Part shown: positions 37,785 to 49,300 of the stretch, piece by piece
How the letters are laid out: every line of letters starts with the position of its first letter
How positions within the stretch are numbered: the stretch's first letter is position 1
Assembly: GCA_023014365.1 (NCBI GenBank)
Contig: JAEBUN010000014.1
Span: 124,001 to 188,000, forward strand
Length of the DNA stretch: 64,000 nucleotides
DNA from: Lepiota brunneoincarnata
Lineage: Eukaryota; Basidiomycota; Agaricomycetes; Agaricales; Agaricaceae
Direction of reading: 5' to 3'
Made by a program: the position numbers and the translations under genes
The notes under the pieces: generated by a model
Databases searched by the model: none
Told to the model about the DNA's origin: nothing
Seen by the model: the letters and a program-made list of their open reading frames with translations, nothing else

Positions 37785-37942
37785 AAAGGACCGCGTCAGT
37801 GAACGGCCTCACTAAAGGGGAACGGCCGATGAATGAGCGGGACTCGAGATAATATTCGAAGGTCAGGGGAGAATTACCTATCTGCATGAGCTCGCCGCTA
37901 TTTATACTACCTACTTGATGAGGTAAGCCAGCAGACTTACAA
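37785..37942. mobile_element. Small non-autonomous element inserted in the leader of DUF5648 paralogue 2
   Basis: Comparison with unit 1 shows a 158-bp insertion flanked by a 7-bp direct repeat CCCTGTG (37778-37784 and 37943-37949). A related copy lies at 59030-59194. Both contain CCTCACTAAAGGGG-like sequence near the left end, TATTTATACTACCTACTTGATGA near the right end and finish CTTACAA. There are no terminal inverted repeats. The right end can form a hairpin, imperfect here and perfect in the other copy. It could be a solo-LTR/TRIM-like or SINE-like element. Confidence 0.75.
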
Positions 37943-37963
37943 CCCTGTGCGTGAACTATCGCA

Positions 37964-38599
37964 ATGAAGAATATCTCCTTCACCCTTGTAACGACTCTTC
38001 TGCTGAGCCAGATCTCAGCTAAATGTGAATCTGTTAATACTCCATCTGTACGTATGGAATGTTAATTCTTATATGCTCTTAAGTTTGTGATACTTAATAT
38101 TTGATCTTCAAGGCGACGACGAGCCACTGACACTTGTGGAGAGCCATCACTTACTACAGCATACCACAAAGCATTCCAGTCTGCAGGCTTTGTGCACGGG
38201 ATCAGCACTCTGGCAGCGTTTGTTAACACGGATGCACGCGGAGACGCTTGGCAGATCATAGGACCCTCCCATAGAGCGTGGGCCTCTCCTGGACAGCCTG
38301 ATACCGTCCCCCTTTATGCATACTTCAATCCGACAACCACAGATTGGGTGTATCTACTCTCCCAAAATGGGATCGCTCCACCCCCTCCAAGTGGCTTTGG
38401 GGCCGGAACAGTCCTGAATTATGTGTACCCCACGCAGATTTGTGGCAGTGTCCCCCTTTATGGAGCATCTGGGCCGGGGGACCATTGGTACACCACAAAC
38501 CTGCGAGTACATAACGAATTAGTTAACAACCTCGGATGGAGTGATGTTGGAATTGTGGCATATGTATTACCCGTGGATGGTATGCTTCCTTCTTTCTAA
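37964..38599 (+). CDS. Secreted DUF5648-type protein, paralogue 2 (probably decaying)
   Basis: Exon 1 (37964-38047) encodes a signal peptide (MKNISFTLVTTLLLSQISA) and ends at a GTACGT donor in phase 0. Exon 2 runs from about 38113 to the stop at 38597-38599 and keeps the DUF5648 pattern (PDTVPLYAYFNPTT, GSVPLYGASGPGDHWYTTN, GWSDVGIVAYVLP). The only nearby acceptor (CTTCAAG, ending 38112) leaves one extra base before the conserved CGA CGA GCC frame, so the spliced message would be out of frame. The TATA box equivalent is lost and a 158-bp element sits in the 5' leader. It could be a recent pseudogene or be expressed from an unseen alternative first exon. Confidence 0.6.
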
Positions 38600-38833
38600 A
38601 CAGTTAGCTGTCGCTGAGGTTGCTTTACCAGACTGCTCCTGTGAATGTCCCAGTCTGAAGCCATATCCTGCCTTCGATTCTTATGATTCCTCGTGTTATG
38701 CAAGATTTGAAGTTTACCTGTGTTGTAGAAAGGAGATATTCCGATTTCCGAAAGACATTTATTAGAAGGTGTTTCTCTATACATTGATTGATGAGAGGAT
38801 ATTCCTGCAAGATAACGAGACAAAGCGAGCTCT

Positions 38834-39182
38834 TGTCGAAACGCGATCGTTCAGCTTGACGATTGTTTATTGTTTTCCTTATTTCATATTCCCTCTTACC
38901 ATGGACACTGTATGTACACGAATGAACAATTTTATTATACTACTAGGTTACGAGGTGTACTTTCATTCTAGCGTAAATAGGAGTACATAGTTTTTCTTTC
39001 TCTTATTTAAGTAGCCTACCGAAACGGCCTAGGATCCAGTCTTCCTTACTGGATCCTAGGTGAGTAGTATGTTGCGTCGTGTCTCCGTTTAATATTGATT
39101 TAGTCTTCCTTACTGGATCCTAGTGATCCTATCTTATATATTCTGTGTCCGACGTATCTACTGCGCGCTTCTATTCTCGTTA
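38834..39182. mobile_element. Solo-LTR-like insertion downstream of DUF5648 paralogue 2
   Basis: 349 bp are present in unit 2 but absent at the equivalent place in unit 1 (about 35392-35400). The insertion starts TGTCGAAACG, ends TTCTCGTTA and is flanked by GCTCT (38829-38833 and 39183-39187), a 5-bp duplication as expected for an LTR element. Inside are a perfect 12-bp inverted repeat (CCTAGGATCCAG / CTGGATCCTAGG, 39028-39060) and a 22-bp direct repeat (39038-39059 and 39102-39123). No internal retrotransposon region is present. Confidence 0.6.
39028..39060. repeat. Perfect 12-bp hairpin inside the LTR-like insertion
   Basis: CCTAGGATCCAG and CTGGATCCTAGG are exact inverted complements separated by nine bases. 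The right arm and loop are repeated again at 39102-39123. Confidence 0.9.
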
Positions 39183-39843
39183 GCTCTGATGTTCGTTGCA
39201 TGCACCTGGAAAGGAATAAATAATGAGGTTGGAGGGACTGAAAATTGAAAGCAGATTGATGGGTCAACATGATCGCAGCTTAGATGCAGATGAGATCGTC
39301 ACCGGTGTCCTCTCGCTGAGATAGGGATACGTCCAATCGGTTGCTTGCCAGTCATATCCTTGCTACTTCTAAGTTTAGTTGGCACGCAATGCATGTGAGT
39401 ATGGGTCATGCGCGTCTCCCGTATTCTTGTCACTTCGAACGAAGGACAAGAGAAAAAAACGATAAAATCGTTCAACGTGGGTGTTAAACAATTCATTCAC
39501 ATTTGTTTCTCATAACTTATGGCAAAGCGAGACGCAGCCCCTTGTGTCGGTAACTTTTTAGTGAGGAGTACTACGAACCGAATATACGAGGAGCACAAGG
39601 TGCCGTTGGGTTCACTTCATGTCTTTCCTTTGGATAGTGAGCTGCAAATCGGGCCAGCAGTGCCAGTAACTTATGGCTCAACAGAATGTTCGTGTGATCA
39701 TTGGGCGGACTTAAAATGCCACCTTCCGCGGGTCCATTTCACCCTGATAAGCATCACGCCAGCCAAAGAACCTAGCCGGTACGCTAGAAAAGGCTCCTAT
39801 TCTGGATTGAAGACATATGAATGTTGTCATAAGCTACAATGAG

Positions 39844-41504
39844 CTACTTCCAATACGCCTCCAATATATGTTCAAGATCAAAGGGTTCACCAGGATGTAC
39901 ACTCATCAAACCTATCAATGCCCCATAGCACAGAACCACACCAACACAGAGACCTAGAACAACAAATCCTACCACACGGTTCCCAAATAACCCTAATATC
40001 TTGATCTGTGCACCCCCGGCAACTGTCATGACCTGATAAGTCACATTTGACTGCTCCAGTTGATCCACATAAAATCCGTCTGTGTACGCCTTGCTCGCAG
40101 AAAGGACAAAACTATTCATATTGCTGCTGACCATATTTAAATCGCGCACTGACACTCCTCGAGGAAATGCGCTCCACTCCATGGACGTATTTGTGAGGAA
40201 GAGTTGAGCGCTTGTTCCCCCTACCCATTGACCAACGCTATAGTCATTTGGTTCCGTTGAGTATGACAATGCCGAGGTGAAGATAGAGTTGGCTGCGTAA
40301 ATAGGTATATTTCCGATGGGCGGGAGACCAGATTGAACAACACGGAGGGTCTTTGTGCTGCCTTCAAGTTGCGCATGACCTCCAGATAGTTCCATGCCGG
40401 GATCACAAAGAAGGATTGTGGATAGCGGTGGGCTCCAGTGAGATGTACCGGAGGAGGCATTAATGGCGAAACCAGAGGGATGCAGTAATGTAGGAATGTT
40501 GTCTAGGTTGATGGCAGGTCGTTGGTCCTCGTCCTTCAGGACCGGGAATGAGCTATTTGTGCCTATGAAAAGATAAGCAGACTTGGCGTCCGGTTGGATA
40601 TCTTGAAACCGATATAGTGCCACTATTCCTATGTGATTGTTAGTCAAACCAACGTGGGTCTCAATGGTTAACCTACCTCCAACATAATGAAAAGTTGGCA
40701 TGAGTATGCTCCAAACCATCCACTCCTGTTCATCAACAACCCAGATGGTATCTTCTGCATGGGCCTTCATGTCTGGAACTCTCCATGAACATGTAAAATT
40801 GTAATGAACAATGTCGGTTGGGTACTCTATATCCCCCGTTTCATCCCTTGTGGGCTGGTAACTGGGCCAGCCTACCAGTTTGGAAGGTTCAACAGAATAA
40901 CCATAGATCGAGCCTTCGTCCTGTTCCAAGTATACTATGAGGTCGGAGCGGGTAGTATGGACACTCCAGTTGTTCACATTTTCATAGGCGTCAGAGAAGT
41001 TGACACTCCGCAAATCCGCTACATCCAATGAAACATTGGTAGATTGCGTTAGACCTGACACCGATAGGGCCCCAGGTGCAACTAGATTTAGTGCCGCCAA
41101 CAGGACTGAAGTGATGAACGCAATATGGAAGGTCGTACTGGATCTCCTTGTGAGGAAATATCGACTCTTGTCATCGCCGCCGGAAGTCAACCGTGACACA
41201 CAGTCAGTGGCACCAGACTCCAGAAAGCCCGTTTTGTCCTTCTGGAGAGACCATTCGGTGCTGAAGGCAAAGGTTACAGCTTCCGAAGCCAGGTAAACGG
41301 CAGAAGCCTGCCAGATGATGAACAAAACAGTGAAGCCTCCCGTGACCTCTCTAGATGACAACGAGAGGTGGATTGCAATTGGTCGAGAGGAGCAGATGAA
41401 AACGAGGACAAGAAATGCGATCTCTAAGATCACAAATCCGGCTAGGCGGCAGACCAGGTACAGGGGGCGTGGTTTACTATTAGTACTGGTATCGTTCCTG
41501 CCAT
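39844..41504 (-). CDS. Multi-pass membrane protein with large extracellular domain, paralogue 1
   Basis: An uninterrupted frame from about 41600 down to the stop at 39844 encodes at least 530 residues. Three hydrophobic helices lie near the N-terminus (around FVILEIAFLVLVF, FTVLFIIWQASAVYL and AFITSVLLAALNLVAPG). They are followed by a long domain with several N-glycosylation sequons (NVS, NFS, NFT, NTS, NVT) and one C-terminal helix (VVGFVVLGLCVGVVLCYGAL). The layout suits a plasma-membrane protein of unknown function. The N-terminus is a problem: no ATG lies in frame before the first helix. The most natural start (41504) is one base out of frame, so a one-base change right after the start or an upstream exon must be invoked. 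It is paralogous to the gene immediately upstream. Confidence 0.65.
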
Positions 41505-43322
41505 CCGGTCTGGGTTGAACTGTAAGTTTCTGAAAGAAGCTGGGAATGTTCGAGAAAAACCAACTTGGGTTCCTTCCCCCAATGTTGAAGTACCATCTTC
41601 AACTTGAATGGTGGAATGCGCCACGAGCGCAAAGCAAAGTGGTTTGTGATTAATGCCAAGGCAACGGCGCCGAACAAAGTAATTGTTGTCCCGAGCAGAG
41701 GTTTGCTGGCTACAAGCTCCAGTTGACCAACTTTGGTGGTAGCCTGAACTGTTCAGAGGTAGACCGAGCTTGATATGTCTGTATCTGTGTCCTGGAAATT
41801 CGAGGAGAAAGCTTTGGCACTGGAATTCATGAAGCGATTGAGGTTATGCTGGATATCCTGAATGGAGAGGACTCCAAGGTCGAAAGGCATCGATGATGTG
41901 GTAAATTTTAGTGACGAATCGTTGAGAAAGACCTGAGCAGCTAAGATCCCTAAATCCACACCTTCGGTCGTTGCGTCGTCATCCAGAGTGCTCAACAGAG
42001 CAAGTCCAAGGACAACGTTTGCAGCGCTGGGGGAAATATTTCCTACTCGGGTCGACAAGCTCGATGATCTATGAGCTGTAGGTTGTGACGTTGAGAGAAC
42101 GGTGACGCTGTTGTTTGCTTTTGAAACCAATGCCTGTCCATCCAAAATACGAGCCGTTGGGTCGCACAGGAGGAATGTGGCGAGCGGAGGTTTAAAGAAT
42201 CCGTCGTGACTCCCCATGTCAATCATGTGAAATCCAGAAGGACTGTACAAGGTTGGGAGGTGATCGAGATTGAGCCTTCTCATGTTTGGAGAACTTTTAA
42301 ACGAGCTATTTGATCCGATGAACAGGTACCCGGATAATCCTGTCTGTACATTGGTTGTTGGGAATATATCCGGGAACTCATCCGGTACGAATCCCTGGTC
42401 GGTAGAAAAGCAGTACATGGGCTTTACTCCTATTTGCGGCAGTTAGGTTGATTTCTACATGGATTACCGCAACGACCCTGAACTCACCGCCAATAGGTAA
42501 CGTAAAGGTCAATGGTGGATTGTAAGGATACCAAGCGAAGCCACCCGTGTACCAGGTTGTATTCCAAGAGGACATATTAAATGAAGGTGCCTCCCACCAG
42601 CACTTCATGTCATACTTCAACACGTCTGTGTCGTATTCCAAATCGCCTTCGTAGGTAACACTCATATCTGGCCATCCCACAATCGTTCCTACTTGTGTTG
42701 CAAGGCCGAAAGAGGACTTTTGCATCAGTTCAAGTTCAGCGGCCATCCACCCACACGAAATGAGGTTCTTCAGGTTTGAATGTGGACCTCCCCCAACAGC
42801 ACCGAAGTTTGTAATGTTAATTGTCGTGGGAATGAAGGTAGAGACACTGCCGACATGAATAACTCCGGGTGCGATAGATTGCAGGGCGATTAGACCCCAC
42901 CAGGCGAGGAACGAGATACGGTATGGGATGCTGGCATCGTCTGTCAAGAAATATCGGATCTGATCAAAAAAGCCCGACACAGTTGTCGAAACGATATCTG
43001 TGTGGCCTGGGATCAAGCGCTTGGTCATGCTGAATCTGTTATACCACTCGCTGCTAAAGTCATGCAATACATGACCTTTGGCGCTCATGACTGCAACCAT
43101 GTGCCATAGGATGAATATTACTGTGAAGAATAAGCGTGATTGAGTCTCTGAGAATGCTGGAATACACGGCATTGGCATCGCCAAACAAGAGGCTGCCAGT
43201 GCAATGAAGGCGCATTCCAGGGCAAGGAACAGGATAACGCGGGCGAGAAGCCTTTGACGGGGTGCATGATTGCCCGGAGCCTGATGAGAATGTTGTCGGG
43301 TTGTGGTTGCTGTTAGCGCCAT
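41480..43322 (-). pseudogene. Multi-pass membrane protein, paralogue 2 (frameshift and stop)
   Basis: Starts at ATG 43322 (MALTATTTRQ) and aligns along its length with paralogue 1, e.g. FSSEW versus FSTEW, QIRYFLT versus KSRYFLT, SIAPGV versus LVAPGA, and GYLFIGSNSSF versus AYLFIGTNSSF. Three N-terminal helices and a glycosylated ectodomain are kept. The frame shifts by one base between 42378 and 42418. A TGA at 41753-41755 then interrupts the frame, which continues open beyond it through a C-terminal helix (ITLFGAVALALITNHFAL) to about 41480. The TGA could derive from CGA by a C-to-T change. The two genes are in tandem on the same strand, separated by at most about 100 bp. Confidence 0.7.
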
Positions 43323-43339
43323 AGCTTCCAAGGTCCAGA

Positions 43340-46300
43340 AATGCGTCCCGGGTGCAGTAGACCTCTTTAAACGTGCCAGAGCTTTGGTGTGCTGCTATTA
43401 AGACCAAATATTCCAAGTTTGCAATTGGCATGCAGTGCTCGATTTTAACCATTTGAGGAATATGTCAAGGGATCTACTGCAGACCCGGGCATTTGATGAT
43501 CAGTTGACCACAATCAGCATGGAAGGGAGTCGCAAACAGGCACGACATGATGTATGCATGATGGTAGAAGCTGTTAGCCCTACAATAATGGACATGTACT
43601 CTTCACATCCATCCCATCCACGTTGTACCTCCCTGATTTTATGTTATTCGGTATTCCACCCGTCCTTACCTCCTGGGCTTAATATCATACCTCCGGTAAA
43701 TTGCAACGCCAGAAGGTGTCCTCAGCATGATCTGTGCACCCTTACTTCTCATAATGCTCCATGCCATGCGAATATGATTATATCTGTTGCAGTCATGGCT
43801 CAGACGCTTTCAAGAAGACATCTATACAGCATCAAAGGCTTGGATGTTGGCAGTTGACCTTTCCATGGTAATTAATTGATCACTATTGCCCGAGGAAGCA
43901 GGAATGTAGTGCGTATCCATCTGCCACCTCTGCAATATCACCCCGTTCATCTAATAGGCGAGGCGAGACTCTGGGGTGGGCGTAGGCTCATTGCCTTGCC
44001 AGGGACTGTTTCTTGCACGAGAACAGAAGTGAGGCACAGTCACATCATCAACTTCATACGCACCTCTACCCTCACCCGCCAGTCCTCGGTTTTGTGTATA
44101 TACCATGAAATAGCCAGCATCCTGTCCAAAATCCACACAGATATACCCAGTTCCTTTTCTTCCTTTCCTCCTCTCTTTCTACTGGACTCAGCACGGGTGG
44201 AATTAAAAAAGCTGCATGGTTCTGGATGATTTGACTATGCTTCTTCCTGCGCCTTACCACCCAGAGTCAATGAGGCTTTCCTCAAGCCACGTCTCCCAGC
44301 TTATACACTATCGATTTACTCTACCACACTTACAACAATCTAGGGTTTAATACTCTATGTTACCTGGACCCCTCACAGCCCAAGACTGGATTTCTCACAG
44401 TACTATATATGTACACGATGTGTGAACATGATTATAGTTACTACTAGTCTTTCCATCAACTAGAGTCTTGGGGAGTCCTCTATACTTCATCCGACACTCA
44501 GGCACGAACAACCAATCACTGTAATCAAGACCCGTGACATCCGATCGCCAGGACAATAGGTACATTGACAGGAATGATTTACGCTCATATCCATGCAAAC
44601 TGTCAATGCAACCCATCCGTGTGATATCCCAGATGATGTGAACGAATCTGAGGAATGACAAATGATAAATGAGGGGTGTCCATCACAACTGAAGCTAGGG
44701 GAGGTAAAGTCAGGCTCTTAATCGGATGTAATTGGTATGTCCAAGTGAGGATGGGATAAGCAGATGGCAATTTGAAGGGCAATCGGTAGGAAGCACGTTA
44801 AAAATGATTTGAACCACTGAGGATGGTCGAGCCATGAGGAGTTCAATGTGAAAACCTGCAAAAGAATCCAACATGGAGAGTGTGCTTTGAAAAGCCAAAT
44901 CAAATCTCGGGTCAGATGCTCGCCGGATTTCCCCCACCATCGAAATGCTCACCCTCCTCCTTCTCCGCCCCATGTCAGCACTCACCATATCTCCGGAGCT
45001 CCTGCTGAGGCCGAGAATAATGAGCGTGTTCCAGTAGCGCTCCCCTGGACGTTAGTTTCCTACATCAATGTCACTCGGTACTGTGCAGCATGACGAGCTT
45101 GGAGATAGTGAGCTCACTCGAAGGTTTCGTTATTTCCTCTTTCGTTTGTTCTCTTGTTCTCTGTATGATATAATTGTAGTCTCCCTGAAGTCCAGCCTCA
45201 CGTCATAGACATCAGGGTCACGATTTTTCAACCTATTGATTGTGTGTATTATAAAGTGCGCTCCCTCGATACCACCATTAGACACCCGTAAATCTGTGAG
45301 CCACTGGGATATTCGTGCATAGGGTGGGAAATTGTCCGCGATGCAGTCCCAACCTCCTTGAAGCGTGCGTTTTAGGTTGACTAACATCACCCCCGCATAT
45401 AGGTGAGCGGACTTGGCAAGGATAGCAGAAGGAAGCCCGAGTAAAGAAAGTAGGTGGTGTGGAAAGAGGTGCCTCATACCATGCCCCATGCGCATACTGC
45501 CGCAGCGGAAGCACAAGCAGGGGACGGCACCCGTCCAAGTCCCTTCCTGAAACAATAACGGTGCCTCGCAGCCCAACGGGGTTGAGCTCAAAGGGCTTTC
45601 CGTTGCATCTGAGAGCAGTACTATCAAATTTAGACTCGTCAGAGGGATTTGAGACTCATTTAGCGTGATCAACATTATCATGCCCAAGATCCAGCCCCCG
45701 CCAAACCGAAGCAGACATCCTCGCTTCCTTTTACCATTAATAGCACTTGATGCCAAGATTAGCACACGGGATAAGATTCCTCGACCGCCGTGGAAGGCCT
45801 GGTATCAACTGGTCGTGCATTTTTTCCCAGTCACCCCCACCCACGTTCAAACCCGCCAACTTTATAGGTGAACGCACACTCGGCCCCACAAGACTTTCAA
45901 CATGAGCACGTCAGTCAATCGTCAGCTGAAGAATAGATTGTCCTGGGTGGGCAGAAGGCAGCGGGCAAGGCCTCAGGAAGGCATATCACGAACTTGACAC
46001 CTTCAACACTTTCGGAAGGTGCGACAGAAACTGAAGCGTCGGTGCTAGCGGTACATGCTGATGATCGGACAGAGGAAAGACGGCGGGAACAACACAGAAA
46101 TCGACTTTCCTGAGGTGCTCGAGCACAATCCGGAGGGGAGTTGGAGCTACCTAGCACTAGGTATCTCCTTCATTAGAGTCAGAGAATAAGAATCGAGTTT
46201 CTTGAGATAACCTGATCCGGCGGCAGGGGTGGAATGTTGGTCTAAGTTGACCTGCCTTGCCCAAACCCTACCCGTGAATATGCACAATGAGGTGCCAAGT

Positions 46301-49300
46301 GTCGGTATCAGACTAGCGAACGGGTGCGCACCATTCTGTGGTGGTGCTCAGCGGGCCGCGGGCTGCATCCTCCATGAGGATGCTACCCATGTTGTCCCCT
46401 GCCCTCCACCACACCGCCAAAAGTTGTCTGCTCGTGATCGTGGAATCCTCGGAAGGGGCAGCAGGGCTTGGCCGAACGGTACCTAAGTAGGCCATGAGGC
46501 ACCTTACAGGGGTAGACCAGCCGCGGCGGTAAATGGTCCCGTCCCAAGCACAGGATATATCAAGGGCTCAGTTAAAGGGAATGGATTGGATTGACAGGGG
46601 TGGTGAACTGTAAGACGGAGACTTATGAGGTTGACGGTGAAACTACGAGATTGAGACAGGGGCCTACCAGTTTACGAGGTGGTAGTACAGACCTGCTTGG
46701 CCGATTGCAGCTGGCTGTATAAAGACGCCCAAAAGGGACAAACTTGATACTATAATCCACCTCCTTCTCCTCGCCTTGGGTTTCCAGAGGCAGGACGGGT
46801 ACAGTCTTAACCACCCTGGAATGTGGTGGACGATTATCGGTGGCGTGTTTTCGGTCAAAGGCCATAATACCGTCCCGCCAATTGGGTGAATGGGCTTTGC
46901 AAGGTCGGGATGGAAGCCCAGGAGAGGATGGCAACATAAGCATGTGGAAAAAAAAGGCTCGCGTGTCATGCCTCATGCTCATGACCGACAGAGCACAAGG
47001 ACTTGGTGCTTGTTCTATTCCGTGTCCAGGTCTCCGCCTTCTGAAGTGATCACAATAGGTTGCGGCCCAACGACGTGTATTCAAACGAGAACCTTCCACT
47101 GAGCTCGAGAGCGGCACTATTAGATTCGTCAACAGAAGTTGGGACTGATGTCTAGCGAGAAAGAGCATGACCTTAAAACTTAACTGTTCAAGATCGAGTT
47201 TGTGCGAAATCGAAGCCAAGGTACTGGATGTATCTTGCCCCATGGACGTCCCGGCTTCCCTTTATTGCCAATATTCCAACACGGGGTAATTAACATGCAA
47301 GTAATTATGCACACATTGCAAGACAAATATAGTTTACAACCGTGCAAGAACCAGTATCTGTTAACCGTGTGGTTATTATCCATTCGACCCCTAAAACCAA
47401 TGTCCACCCTCACAGACTTCCCGGGTAAAGATCATAGTTGGTCCCATGCGACTGTCATGAGTGGGTTAGTCGACCCGTCGACTGAATGATGAAATCCGCA
47501 AACCTGATTGGCGACCTCGAAAGAGTAGATATCATGACCTGGGTGAGCAGTGAGCAGCGAGCCGGTGCCTTATGTCTTAAAGAGCCGGATTGGAAGCCAT
47601 GATAGAGACCGACGTAGTGATGCCAGCTCCACACACTCACATCTGGATAGAAGAACGTCGGGTATCCATTTTCCTAGAGTTGCTCCAATTTAATCCAATG
47701 GGAGAGGTAGAGTAGCGAGAGTCATTTGTGAAAGGAGGCTGCAATGTTGCTGCTGCAATCGAAAGGTCGACAGCGACAACGATTTGGTGGATTTTTTTGG
47801 TATACGTACTCACGCTGCCTCGTACACCGTGCTTTATACCGTGTGTCATTCAGCAGGGGGCGGCGTCAGACCAACATCAAGTGACAGTGAGTCACATGGA
47901 TGTTGGTACGCGTCAGTATCAGGTGACAGTCAGTCCACCAGCGGTCGTTAGGTGTCACATGATCAGCAATCTCGGGACATGCGGGAGATGGGAGGCGGAA
48001 GAGAAGAACAACAGGAGCGAGGAGCATCCAGCAGTGAGTGTGGAAATAGTTGACTGTTTAGGTCTCAGGTGTGGCTGACGTCTCCTGATCTTCCTGTAGC
48101 CAATATCACTGGATAGGATTATATCTACTGTGGGCTATGCGATGTAGGGGTCCTGAACCCGGGCTGTACATACAGTACACAAACACCGAGGAGGGCACAG
48201 GCACAGTGAGTGATCGTATTTTTACCTTTCACACGACATACTAATTCACAGCCTCCTGTAGCTGGCACCTGAATGTGGGGGTGCACGCGCACACCGCAAA
48301 TAGTTGTTGAAAAAGAACGCCGAATAATCCATTGCGACAACATGGCGTGTATAGTGCACGTCTGCATGCCATACCTCATGCTCATGGTTGGCAAAATGAG
48401 GGCTTGAAGACCATACTATCACAGGGGAAGCGCAACCAGGGGATGGCACCTGTCCAAGTCTCCTCCTGAAATGACAACGGTGGCTCGCGACCCAATGGGG
48501 TAGAGTTCAGAAAGGGCTTTCGGTTGCGTCTGTTAGTAGTACTGTCAAATTTAGATTCGTCAATGGAATTTGAGACTCATTTAGTGCGACCAACCTTATC
48601 ATGCCACATCTGGCCGCTGCCAAACCGAAGCGATGGTACTTGATGGAAGCAAAGACATCCTGGCTTCCCTGCAGTGTTAATAGCACTTGATGCCAAGGTC
48701 CGGGCACGGGATAAGAATAGTCCACACCCGTAGAAGGCCAGGTACGCGCTGATCGTGCATTTCTTATTCAGTCGTCCCCCAGGTCCGTCAACTTTATAGG
48801 TGACGCGCACCCGGTCCCACAAGGCTTTCGGCATGAGTGCGTCAGTGGACCGTCAGCCGAAGAACAAGGCCCACGAACCTGACCAGCACTTTGGCAGGTT
48901 ATCCTGCATGGGCGGAGGGCAGCGGGTGAGCCCTCCGGAAGGCGCAACAGAAACCAAGGTGCGGTCATGCTGACGGCCGGACAGGGGAAAGATGATGGAA
49001 AGAACGAACACCAGTCCTGAGAGTTGGTGGGTTAACGGGCTCTGGGCAGGTTTATTGCACATGTCATTTATTACAGCGAAAGCAATAGCAGATGATTGAT
49101 GACCACTGATATAGTCCACTCGAGTCAAGTCTGGGAGCACAAGCCTGAAGTAATCGCACACACACACATACAAGACACGGTGCCCCCCGCGGATAATGCT
49201 ACAGATCTGGTTCCCATTCAATCCTGTGTTGTCCGAGCGGCATGAACAGGACCCACGCTTCAAATCGCGAGCTTCTGCAGGGTACTTAACAGCAAGATGA

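Larger units (their letters stand above)
35570..39320 (+). repeat. DUF5648 segmental duplication, unit 2
   Basis: Tandem copy of unit 1, diverged by many substitutions and small indels. It carries two insertions absent from unit 1: a 158-bp element at 37785-37942 and a 349-bp LTR-like element at 38834-39182. The stretch 35740-37740 has no supportable gene. Confidence 0.75.

Noticed and set aside
37785..37942. Small element as a MITE
   Set aside because: The ends show no terminal inverted repeat; only the right end forms a hairpin.
39519..39842. Plus-strand ORF of 107 codons with a true ATG just downstream of the membrane gene stop
   Set aside because: It has no recognisable domain, signal or splice partner and ends two bases from the convergent stop; probably chance.
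45130..45765. Minus-strand ORF of about 211 codons
   Set aside because: Its left half lies in a decayed duplicated block whose other copies are not open, and I recognise no family; likely a relic at most.
47870..47960. GTGAC...GTCAC inverted repeats as an operator cluster
   Set aside because: They are short and common, with no gene nearby to regulate.
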